From Macrolepiota albuminosa (taxonomy: Eukaryota > Basidiomycota > Agaricomycetes > Agaricales > Agaricaceae): 64,000 nucleotides of DNA. The DNA is taken from positions 310,001 to 374,000 of the forward strand of contig JAMWFC010000122.1 of the NCBI GenBank assembly GCA_027475525.1. Direction: 5' to 3'. Shown here one piece after another: positions 34,061 to 42,897 of the stretch (within the stretch, counting starts at the first letter, position 1; each line of letters begins with the position of its first letter). The notes under the pieces were generated by a model. That model was given only the letters and a program-made list of their open reading frames with translations. It did no database searches and was not told the DNA's origin. The translations under genes and the position numbers were made by a program.

Positions 34061-35494
34061 ATGGAACAATCCTCACTGAAGAGGAAAGCTAGGAGAGAGG
34101 CGACTAGATCTCCCGAACCGCACACGCCAGAAGCAAGAGCAATCAACGGGCAGGACTTGCAGAAAGGCGACGGACCCGCGACCCCAAAAGCAACTGGCCA
34201 GACCCACTCACAACCTAACACTCCGAATGACTACGCCCTGACGACACCCCCACCACTCAACAAAACCCCACTGGCAAATGACGCGATGGAGGAAGACGAA
34301 GGAATGAAGTGGGACGGAGTCCTGAGAGAAGAAAGCGAGGAAATAAGCGGGAGTAGAAATAGAGCCACCCCAATAACGGCAAGGGAAAGGCTGGGAATGA
34401 GCATGGGGACAGGAGGTACCCCACAGTTGAACCGCGGAACACCATTAGTAATGGGAGCAGGAACGGGCCAGGAAACGAGGAGGGAACAGCACGAGGGAAT
34501 CCCCAACGCGCAAGAAAATGACAACCCCCCATACACCACATACGACCACACGATGCTAACCCCGATCCCACAAGGGGGATACCCAGTTGTGCATGGATGG
34601 ACAAGCCTGAACGTCTTCGCAGGTACAGCGCTTGACGTGGTCCACGAATGGAAAACAGACGGAGTCTGCAAATGCTTTATCTACCCCCTAGATGCAGGCA
34701 CTGAGACCGACAGGTCAGCAACAGCAGATAAGTTCCAGACAAGCATAGCCAGGCTCTTTGGAACGGACGAAATACAGGTAGGAGAGCCAATCGGGCCCCA
34801 CAACGGAGCGAGTAGACCCCCATGGCTGTATGTCACGGCAGCACCCCTCCACGTCGCACAAGCGTTGGTGCAAAGAGGAGTATGGTCAACATCGTACGCA
34901 ACATTCCTGGCAATACCGTTCTCCCCCCAACTGTCATCATATGCCTTCACCCTAACCAACTTCCGAGTTCCAGCAAGCGAAGAGGGAGGACGAAGAATCG
35001 CGAACCTCGTATGCAACGCGATGAAAGAAAGCCAGAAACTAATGGATTTCCTATCCCAAAACTTCCCACCAGACGAAAACGACTTCGAAGCGATAACCCC
35101 TGCAGAAATATTATTCCACCATGCCGACACAGTCAGAGCATATCCACTCACCATAGCACGCCCAAAGAACGCAGGGTCGGAAGTGCTCTGGAACATCCAC
35201 ATCCAAGTAATATCACAAGACATCGCCACCCACAACGAATGGGTCACACTTCTAAAAGGTCTGAGGTATTACATCCCGTACATGTCAGTCGGTTCGACCC
35301 GCACCTTTAAATGCACAAGATGCAAGAGCATGGACCACCCTGCAGGACTATGCCCATTCCCCAAAATCCCAGGCTGGCTAGGCCCAAAGGGCGAGGCACC
35401 TCAACGCCATACAGAGGACGCAAAATTAGGGCAAAACAACATGAGCATCAGAGGGAGCAGCTTCCGAGGAAGGGGTAGGGGTGGACCGATCTAA
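34061..35494 (+). CDS. LINE ORF1, nucleic-acid-binding protein
   Basis: 477 aa. ORF1 products bind the element RNA and form the ribonucleoprotein. The first 180 residues are Pro/Thr/Arg-rich and probably disordered. A folded region follows (GYPVVHGWTSLNVFAGTALD onward, about residues 175-410). A CCHC zinc knuckle, CTRCKSMDHPAGLC, begins at Cys418, and the C-terminus is Gly/Arg-rich (RGSSFRGRGRGG), an RNA-binding type tail. The ATG is the first in a long open frame. Intact. Confidence 0.88.
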   Translation: MEQSSLKRKARREATRSPEPHTPEARAINGQDLQKGDGPATPKATGQTHSQPNTPNDYALTTPPPLNKTPLANDAMEEDEGMKWDGVLREESEEISGSRNRATPITARERLGMSMGTGGTPQLNRGTPLVMGAGTGQETRREQHEGIPNAQENDNPPYTTYDHTMLTPIPQGGYPVVHGWTSLNVFAGTALDVVHEWKTDGVCKCFIYPLDAGTETDRSATADKFQTSIARLFGTDEIQVGEPIGPHNGASRPPWLYVTAAPLHVAQALVQRGVWSTSYATFLAIPFSPQLSSYAFTLTNFRVPASEEGGRRIANLVCNAMKESQKLMDFLSQNFPPDENDFEAITPAEILFHHADTVRAYPLTIARPKNAGSEVLWNIHIQVISQDIATHNEWVTLLKGLRYYIPYMSVGSTRTFKCTRCKSMDHPAGLCPFPKIPGWLGPKGEAPQRHTEDAKLGQNNMSIRGSSFRGRGRGGPI

Positions 35495-36008
35495 ATAGCA
35501 TAAACCCCCCTGTATAAACGATGCAAAATAAAAACCTACGCTAGCAAGCCTCCGAACCGAGGAGTACCCAAAATTAGAATAATATCTACCACAATTCGGA
35601 ATGGGGTCCAGACTATATCCGAAGACGGGAATAAGTAGGATTCCCGAGTGGGAGGACAACAGCGACCCAGTGAGCGTTGTCTGAATCTCCCAGGGCCCAC
35701 ATTTACTGCTCGAACAGGAAAGCCCTGGGAGAGGGTGATCCCTCTATGGAAGGAGGCGATGGCAAGCCCGAGAGTAGCCATCTACAAGCGCCGGCCTATT
35801 CAGGCCTCCCGAGGCGTGTCTCACAGACGAAGTCAATCCGAAACCGAGCCTAATCTGGACATATGGCTGCGGGCGAGCTTTGACAGTGCGGCCGAGGACA
35901 CTAGGATCCAGTAAAGGCGACTGGAAACCTAAGGGACGGAATTCCCACCTATCCTCTGTTATATGATCGTAAACAGAGATTAATACTGCGATCGCGAATA
36001 TAAATCAT

Positions 36009-39000
36009 ATGGAGATTGGAACACCCAACCCTGATCTGACCACTCCTGTGGTAGCAGGGGAATTCAGAGAGGAAGGGCTGGCAGATCCGAGTAGTAACTA
36101 CCAAAACGCCCCCGAGGATACACAATCATACGACGGGGAGACGTACCCTAGGAGGGCCCCACCACCAGATGGGAACCTAGAGAGGGGGGAAGAACCGCAC
36201 GACTTGGAAGTAGAACTAGAAGCGGAAATATACAGAAAGAGAACAAAAAAAAACACAAGGGCGAACATTAAAATAGGCTCACTAAACATCCAGGGAAGAG
36301 GAGCAAACACCATCTACAATACAGACCATAAATGGAACAGGGTGACCAGACTCATGAAATCCCACCGACTAAGCATCATGGCGATCCAGGAAACACACCT
36401 AAGACCTGAACAGACTACTGAACTAAACGAGAAACTGAAAAACCTGGCTATATATAGCTCCTCAGACCCAGAACAACCTAACGCTAGAGGTGTTGCATTT
36501 GCGGTCAACAAAAGCTTAACCAACTGGGAAGACGTAAAACCCATAGACGTAATACAAGGCAGGGCAATGATGATAACAATACCGTGGCACGCTGATAAAA
36601 AACTAACAATCCTGAATATCTACGCCCCAAATAGCCAAAGAGAAAACGCAGACTTCTGGGCGAGTCTGACCAACAAATGGGCGGAAAACACAACACTCCC
36701 CCGTCCAGACATAATCCTCGGAGACTTCAACGTAGTGGAGGAAGCTATAGACCGCCTTCCAAGCCATAGAGACAACGCAACGGCTACAGAAAACCTGATA
36801 GAGATGATGAGAGACTTTCAACTGTCAGATGGATGGAGAGAAGCTCACCCGAACAAGAAAGAATACACACTAACACAAAAGTCCTCAGGTTCGGAGTCAC
36901 GCATAGACAGAATCTATGCTACACGATCCATCATAAACAACGCGGCCAGCTGGGAGATCCTGGAGACTGAAATACCAACGGATCATAAGCTGGCATCAGT
37001 GCACATCGAAAACTACGGTGACCCCTTTGTGGGCAAAGGAAGATGGCCATGGCCAATACACTTACTAAGTGATAGAAAACTACTGCAGCAAATCGAAAGT
37101 CTGGCCGAAAAAGCACAAATGCAGATTGAGGCACAAAGGGACGCCGCAGCAAATGGAAGACAAACCGAAAATGGTCAGACCGGCATACAACGAACCTGGC
37201 AAGAACTAAAAAAAGACTTAGTCAATATAGCTAAAGACCGCTCGAAGACGGTAATAGCTCCCCTAGACAGAAGAATAAAGGAACTGAAACAGAAGATAAA
37301 AACAACCCTAAATGATACCTTGCTAAACGAAGACGACAGAAAGATGACAGCAGGAATACTGGGGGAGGATCTGAAACAAACCCTCATGCTAAAACATGAC
37401 AGGGGTAAAGTGGCAACCAAGGCAAATATACATGAATTCTCCGAAACGATCTGTAGACAGTGGGTGAACCAAAACAGTGAGAAAAAACCGAGGGACGTAA
37501 TAAGGCGCCTACGAATGCCAAAAGAGAACGATGGCCGAATAGAAGGGAGAAGGACGTATGCGACCAGAACAGAGGACATGGCCGACATAGCAATGAAATA
37601 TCACGAAGGCCTACAAAAAGCAGAGGCCACCATGGATGAAGCCCAACGGGCGATCGACATAGAAAACGCCCTAAAAATGGTTAGTGAAAAAATCCCACAG
37701 AATCAGAAAGCGAAACTAGCGAAGAGACTGACAAAAGAGGAAATCAACAAGGCGCTAACATCCCAACCAAACGGAAAAGCAGCCGGCCCGGACTGCATCC
37801 CATCCGAGCTCTACAAGCTGCTAAAGGAAAGAGCCAGCGAAAGGAAGAGAAAGGGAGAGGGCGGATTCGACCTAGTAGAGACACTAAAATTAGTCTTCGA
37901 AGATATCGAGAAAAACGGAATAGACGAGGGAACCGATTTTGCGAGAGGCTGGATGTGCCCAATTTACAAGAAAAATGATAAAGCGGATATTGAGAACTAT
38001 AGACCAATAACCATCCTGAATACGGACTACAAAATTATGACAAGAGCGTTACAGAACAAACTGGCTATGGCTATCCCTAACATAATACACAAAAACCAAG
38101 CAGGGTTTATGAAAGGAAGGAGCATATTCAACCAAGTTAAGACCACAAAACTGATGATAGACTATGCTGAAGAGTCCGGAGAAGAAGGCGTCATAGTCGC
38201 ACTAGACCAAGAGAAAGCCTATGACAAAATAATGCACGACTATCTATGGAAGGTCCTGGAAAAATACAACCTTCCAAGCAACTTTATAAACACAGTGAAA
38301 GCCTTGTACAAAGATGCGGAAACTACGGTCACGATAAACGGAGTAGATAGTGCCCCCTTCAGAGTAGAACGCGGCGTTAGACAAGGAGACCCCCTATCCT
38401 GCCTACTATTCAATATTGCAATCGAACCCCTAGCAACGGCTCTACGAAAATCCGACATAAGGGGATTCAAGGTGGAGGGAATGCAAGAAAGACTAATAAC
38501 ATTACTGTTCGCAGACGACACGACAGTCTTCCTGTCAAAAATGGATGGATTCGATGAACTATCGGAGATACTGGACAGATGGTGCCAGGCATCAGGGGCC
38601 AAATTCAACATAAAAAAGACCGAAATTATCCCAATAGGTCCTGAAACATACAGAAAACGAGTAAGAGAGAAAAGACGGGTCCACCCAGAGGACGTGGGGA
38701 ATGAAATCCCGGAAGGAATAAACATAGCGAAGGAAGGTGAAATGACACGTATCTTAGGCAGCTGGGTCGGGAATAAGATAGAACAGTGTAACCCATGGGG
38801 CCCGGTGATCCAAAAGATAGAAAGAACGCTAAAGCAATGGGGAAAATCCAACCCATCCATGAAAGGGCGCAGACACATCGTAAATATGTTTGTAGGTGGT
38901 CTGACATTCTACTTGACAAAAGTACAGGGCATGCCGAAGGAAATAGAGGAAAGACTTGAGAGAACGATAAGAAACTTCATGTGGGATAACTCAACCCCAT

Positions 39001-39533
39001 CGATCAGACTTGACATACTATACGATCCAATAGAAAAAGGGGGTAGGAACCTGCTAGACATAGCGAGTCGCAACGAAGCCATCCATCTATCATGGCTAAA
39101 AGACTACATGAGATGCGGAGAAGATAGACCAATTTGGGCGTACATAGCAGACGAGCTAATCAGACGAAATGCAAGAGCCACGGATAAAATAACAGACTCA
39201 CTTGATGGAGTGAACCAATTCCTCCAGACCTGGCGAGCAAAGACAAGGAAGACGTCGACCCTCCCTAAGGACATAAAGAAGATGCTAGAGGCAGGAATCA
39301 GAAACGGGGTTAAAGTATGGGGGTACAATCTATCGGATAAGGCAAAGATGGACATGCCACTATGGCACCACCCTGGAAGAATCATGACCGAACAAAGAAA
39401 CCAAAGCGCAGAAAAGAATAAACACATACGTCAGACCCACAAGGTATCGACAGTAGGGGATGCATGCAGGATGTTAATGAGACTCGTGGATAGAATAAAC
39501 ACATACGTCAGACCCACAAGGTATCGACAGTAG
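36009..39533 (+). CDS. LINE ORF2, endonuclease and reverse transcriptase part
   Basis: 1174 codons before an apparent frame break. APE-like endonuclease from about residue 87: IKIGSLNIQGRG, AIQETHL (Glu), NIYAPNSQRENADFW, IILGDFNVVEEAIDRL, SRIDRIY and TDHKLASVHI (His). RT: ENYRPITILNTDYKI, VALDQEKAYDKI (first catalytic Asp), RGVRQGDPLSCLLFNIAIEPL-type block, and FADDTTVF near residue 834 (catalytic pair). These carry out target-primed reverse transcription. The last 40 codons lie in and after a 77-bp duplication; with one copy removed the frame continues to 41188, giving about 1700 aa. Confidence 0.92.
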   Translation: MEIGTPNPDLTTPVVAGEFREEGLADPSSNYQNAPEDTQSYDGETYPRRAPPPDGNLERGEEPHDLEVELEAEIYRKRTKKNTRANIKIGSLNIQGRGANTIYNTDHKWNRVTRLMKSHRLSIMAIQETHLRPEQTTELNEKLKNLAIYSSSDPEQPNARGVAFAVNKSLTNWEDVKPIDVIQGRAMMITIPWHADKKLTILNIYAPNSQRENADFWASLTNKWAENTTLPRPDIILGDFNVVEEAIDRLPSHRDNATATENLIEMMRDFQLSDGWREAHPNKKEYTLTQKSSGSESRIDRIYATRSIINNAASWEILETEIPTDHKLASVHIENYGDPFVGKGRWPWPIHLLSDRKLLQQIESLAEKAQMQIEAQRDAAANGRQTENGQTGIQRTWQELKKDLVNIAKDRSKTVIAPLDRRIKELKQKIKTTLNDTLLNEDDRKMTAGILGEDLKQTLMLKHDRGKVATKANIHEFSETICRQWVNQNSEKKPRDVIRRLRMPKENDGRIEGRRTYATRTEDMADIAMKYHEGLQKAEATMDEAQRAIDIENALKMVSEKIPQNQKAKLAKRLTKEEINKALTSQPNGKAAGPDCIPSELYKLLKERASERKRKGEGGFDLVETLKLVFEDIEKNGIDEGTDFARGWMCPIYKKNDKADIENYRPITILNTDYKIMTRALQNKLAMAIPNIIHKNQAGFMKGRSIFNQVKTTKLMIDYAEESGEEGVIVALDQEKAYDKIMHDYLWKVLEKYNLPSNFINTVKALYKDAETTVTINGVDSAPFRVERGVRQGDPLSCLLFNIAIEPLATALRKSDIRGFKVEGMQERLITLLFADDTTVFLSKMDGFDELSEILDRWCQASGAKFNIKKTEIIPIGPETYRKRVREKRRVHPEDVGNEIPEGINIAKEGEMTRILGSWVGNKIEQCNPWGPVIQKIERTLKQWGKSNPSMKGRRHIVNMFVGGLTFYLTKVQGMPKEIEERLERTIRNFMWDNSTPSIRLDILYDPIEKGGRNLLDIASRNEAIHLSWLKDYMRCGEDRPIWAYIADELIRRNARATDKITDSLDGVNQFLQTWRAKTRKTSTLPKDIKKMLEAGIRNGVKVWGYNLSDKAKMDMPLWHHPGRIMTEQRNQSAEKNKHIRQTHKVSTVGDACRMLMRLVDRINTYVRPTRYRQ

Positions 39534-39568
39534 GGGATGCATGCAGGATGTTAATGAGACTCGTGGAT
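39415..39568. repeat. 77-bp tandem duplication inside LINE ORF2
   Basis: Copies start at 39415 and 39492 and split ORF2. Removing one copy restores a single frame (5103 nt from 36009 to 41188). Confidence 0.95.
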
Positions 39569-41188
39569 AATAGCCACCGCAGGAACGACTACTGTCGCTG
39601 TAAACCCTGCATGTCGGACATGGCAAGAGGATGCATAACTCCGAATACTTGCACAGAAATCGTGGGAAGACTCATGACGCGAATAACCCCTGACTGGCTA
39701 CCCGCAATGACCCCCCAGAAGGGGTATGAAGACGAAGTAACAACAAGTACAGGAATCACAATTTACAGGCGACAGGGAATAATCAACGACCTGGAAAGTG
39801 CAGTCCGAGTGTTCATGGAGGACGAAGTAGAACTAACAAATAAATATGGAGACACGGAGAACGACATAAGACCTCAGAATTTGACTATAGCGTACACGGA
39901 TGGCTCCTGCATGAAAAACGGAAGCGAGGATGCTGAGGCTGGTAGTGGCGTATGGTTTGGTAGAGACGATGCTAGGAACATAAGTGATAACGTACCTGGA
40001 ATAGTCCAATCCAACCAGACAGGAGAACTTTACGCAATCCAGGCCGCAGCAGCACAGATAACGGAAGGGATCCTGCACATAAAAAGTGATTCGAAATATG
40101 CGATCGAAGGGCTGACAAAATACATAACCAAGTGGGACGATGCTGGCTGGATAGGGGTGAAGAACGGCCCCAGACTGAGGCTAGCAAGGGAGAAGATAGA
40201 GGCAAGGAGGGGACCAACCTGGTTTGAATGGATAAAAGGCCACAACGGAGAAGAAGGAAACGAAGAAGCCGACGAGCTTGCAAAGGAAGGAGTGAGCGTC
40301 CAGAGAACCACGCAGCCAGACGACGCCTTCGGTGCTGGCAGATGGAGATACGGAGCGAAGCTAAATGCCATAACACAATCGCTGCTGTACAAAGGGGTTC
40401 GAATGAGAGTATCCGACCCACACAAAGAGAGGAAAATTACGGAAGAAAATATCACTAAGATCCAACAATCAATAAACGCAACAGTAGGGGAGACCCCAAC
40501 GAAAGAAAGGATATGGAAATCGATGCACCATAAGGACTTTACGAGGACAGTTAGAGAATTCCTTTGGAAAAGCACACACGGAATATATAAAGTGGGAAAC
40601 TACTGGAAGCACATCCCAGGCTACGAGGAACGAGCGGTATGCTCAGAATGTAACTGCGAAGACTCAATGGAGCACATACTCCTCCATTGCAAAGCCCCGG
40701 GCCAAGAAGAAATCTGGCAAGCAGTGATTACCTGGTGGAAGCTGAGAGGCGTAGACTGGAAAAAGCCCGACATAGGGGGCATAATGGGCTGCGGAACGGT
40801 CCACTGGAGAAATAAAGAAGGCAGGATAATAAAAGGAAACACGAGGTTACATAGAATCACTGTCACGGAGGCGGCAACGACAATCTGGGCACTAAGGTGC
40901 AACAGGGTAATTAGAGGAGCAGAGGACAGGTTGAATGAACTGTCAGGTGCAGACGCCATAAACATCCTACGAAAAAGAATGCTGGCAAGACTGAACTTAG
41001 ACCGGCAATTGTCGAGGAGGCGCAAAGGCTCCAGACTCAGAATAAATAGACACCAAATAGAGGGAACTTGGAAGGGCTTGCTAGAACACAATGGCGACTT
41101 GCCAAGGGAATGGCCAAGGCAAGCTGAGGTTTTAGTGGGTATACGTGACCCAAACTCCTCCGAGGGGAGATACCCTCCCAACGGATAA
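39548..41188 (+). CDS. LINE ORF2, RNase H and zinc-motif part
   Basis: Downstream half of ORF2 (546 codons from an ATG inside the duplication, not a genuine start). RNase H: IAYTDGSCMKNG (Asp), GELYAIQAAAAQI (Glu), IKSDSKYAIEGL (Asp) and GHNGEEGNEEADELAKEG (His and Asp). Near the C-terminus CSECNCEDSMEHILLHC is the CCHC-type motif found after RT or RNase H in many LINEs. All catalytic residues are present. Confidence 0.92.
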   Translation: MLMRLVDNSHRRNDYCRCKPCMSDMARGCITPNTCTEIVGRLMTRITPDWLPAMTPQKGYEDEVTTSTGITIYRRQGIINDLESAVRVFMEDEVELTNKYGDTENDIRPQNLTIAYTDGSCMKNGSEDAEAGSGVWFGRDDARNISDNVPGIVQSNQTGELYAIQAAAAQITEGILHIKSDSKYAIEGLTKYITKWDDAGWIGVKNGPRLRLAREKIEARRGPTWFEWIKGHNGEEGNEEADELAKEGVSVQRTTQPDDAFGAGRWRYGAKLNAITQSLLYKGVRMRVSDPHKERKITEENITKIQQSINATVGETPTKERIWKSMHHKDFTRTVREFLWKSTHGIYKVGNYWKHIPGYEERAVCSECNCEDSMEHILLHCKAPGQEEIWQAVITWWKLRGVDWKKPDIGGIMGCGTVHWRNKEGRIIKGNTRLHRITVTEAATTIWALRCNRVIRGAEDRLNELSGADAINILRKRMLARLNLDRQLSRRRKGSRLRINRHQIEGTWKGLLEHNGDLPREWPRQAEVLVGIRDPNSSEGRYPPNG

Positions 41189-41351
41189 CACGGACTCCCA
41201 CACTACTCCACACCAGGAGTGTGCTTAAAGCATTTCCTCAGGGTGGACGCCCCACGCAGGATAGTAATCTGCACTCTAGCGAGCTGGAAGGACTAACCCC
41301 GAAAGGGCATGGTTGTTAGTAGCCGAAAGCTGCCGAAAGGTAACGCTCCTC

Positions 41352-41352
<1 letters not shown>

Positions 41353-41395
<43 letters not shown>
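41353..41395 (+). other. Poly(A) tail of the LINE
   Basis: 43 consecutive A, directly followed by the target-site duplication. Confidence 0.95.
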
Positions 41396-41396
<1 letters not shown>

Positions 41397-41679
41397 ATGA
41401 AACTACTGCAGAATGGAGGTCGGCGGTAGAAATGCTCAAAGAATTTGAAACATAGTATAATGTTATCATTCGTAGCTATCACTACTGTTAATCCTAGGTT
41501 TAGCCTAGATCATGGTTAGCAAGGTTTACTGATACGACGCGCAGCGTCAAGAATAAGCGGAGAATAAATGATACAGCGGTAGATGGATGAGATCTTTCTC
41601 TATGCATGGACTCGTCATAGCGGTGGGGGAGGGGGCATAAATGAGAGGGGACAAGTCTAGGTAAAACATGAAAACGACT

Positions 41680-42753
41680 TCAGAACGATAAAGCGTGATT
41701 GGCAATAAGGCTACGCCTGATGCGCGAGAAGCGTCGGGAGTGGATGGCGGACGCTGCAGGGACCGCGCTTGGGGCGGAAACCTTCCTCCTTAGGTGGCAT
41801 GTGCCTCCGCTCTTCGTCGGAGTCGCAGTCTGGGCGCTAGTGGTGGCGGTCCCGGAGGCAGAGGTACCATTAGTGGGCGAGCCACCGGACGGAGAGGAGC
41901 CCGAGATGAAAGATGCAACGGGAGGGCCGGGGAAAGTGTAAGTGAAGCCAGGGTTGAAGACATCCGGAACCAAAATGCCAGGATCGTTGTCCTTGTAGGC
42001 ACCGGGGAAGCTGACGAGATCCTTGTCGGTGGGTGCACCAGTCTGGCTGCCACCGACGGTGAATTGCGAACAGGACGGATAGAACTCGGCACCACCCAGG
42101 CTGACAGCGCCTTGGAGAGAGATGATTTCGTGGCGGATAAGGTAGTTACCCGGTGCGAGATTGGATGGGAGCGTCACAGTTGCGGGTTGGCCAGTCACTC
42201 AAAGAATAAGTCAGTCAGGTTGGGAGAGGTTATTGTTATCAACATGGACAGATGCTTACCGAGTTCAGCCTGGACCCAACCGCCACTATTACCGTCCTTG
42301 AAACCTTGTTGATCGATTTTAAACCACTTCGCTTTGGTGGAATCGAACTTGTCACAGGTCGTGCTTCCGCAAGAAGCCATGTATGTCATGATTGGACCAG
42401 TGTTGTGGGGCCACTAAGGCGACAGTCAGAATGGACAATGCAACCTGAAACATGACAAAACTCACGTTCCCACCGAATCCAGAGCCCCAGGTGAATTGGA
42501 GTTTGCTGCCAGGCATGGCATTGCCGATATCTGCCGCAGGCTGAGGCGGGCCCTGGCCGCAGTTCATGTCTGCGTTAGAGGTACCCTTCACAGGGTCCGT
42601 GGTGCTGATCAAGCGAATAATTGAGGGGTCCTTGCCGTTCAGAAGGTTTCCTTTGTAAACTTTGCCGTCGACGGTGATTTGGGTAACCATGCCGTGTGCC
42701 AGTGCAGAGGTTGCGAAAGCAACAGAGAAGAGTATTGAGGATGCGAACTTCAT
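41680..42753 (-). CDS. AA9 lytic polysaccharide monooxygenase
   Basis: Secreted copper enzyme that oxidatively cleaves cellulose and related glucans. Exons 42753-42466, 42413-42260 and 42197-41680 total 960 nt (319 aa); introns are 52 and 62 nt, GT-AG. A signal peptide (MKFASSILFSVAFATSALA) leaves the obligatory N-terminal His1 (HGMV). The second copper His is in WPHNTGPIMTYMA; the axial Tyr is in GAEFYPSC. The second-sphere His is in LIRHEIISLQ, while the usual Gln of GAQFYP is Glu here. DPGILVPDVF marks the end of the domain. A Ser/Thr/Gly-rich tail of about 90 residues follows, ending in an Arg-rich stretch; no CBM1. Next to a LINE insertion 270 bp downstream. Reading frame intact. Confidence 0.93.
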
Positions 42754-42887
42754 GTCTAAATGAAAAATAGGGCTGGAAAAATCAAGGAATGGGGAGGGGA
42801 GACTAGTCGTCGCACAGCGGCGTGTCGTTCGTAAGTGGGAAAGAAAGTAATTTTTTCAAGGGTCATTTGGGGGTGGTCAGCTGAGGG

Positions 42888-42897
42888 CTTATATAGG
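42888..42897 (-). promoter_or_regulatory. TATA box of the AA9 gene
   Basis: CCTATATAAG on the minus strand, about 135 bp upstream of the ATG. Confidence 0.6.

Larger units (their letters stand above)
33420..41395 (+). mobile_element. Full-length Tad-like LINE (non-LTR retrotransposon)
   Basis: About 7.9 kb: nine G residues at the 5' end, a 640-bp 5' UTR, ORF1, a 514-bp spacer, ORF2 with endonuclease, RT and RNase H, a short 3' UTR, and a run of 43 A. The 15-bp target duplication AAAACATGAAACTAC is perfect (33405-33419 and 41392-41406, the first A residues merging with the tail). An RNase H domain after RT, APE-type endonuclease and fungal host fit the Tad clade; placement is by layout, not phylogeny. 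Apart from a 77-bp duplication at 39415 both frames are open, so this may be a recent, competent copy. Confidence 0.93.

Noticed and set aside
38240..38878. Long minus-strand frame (212 codons) within the LINE
   Set aside because: It lies opposite conserved RT motifs of ORF2 and has no domain; a shadow frame. The same applies to 34681-35247, 40030-40575 and 40621-41181.
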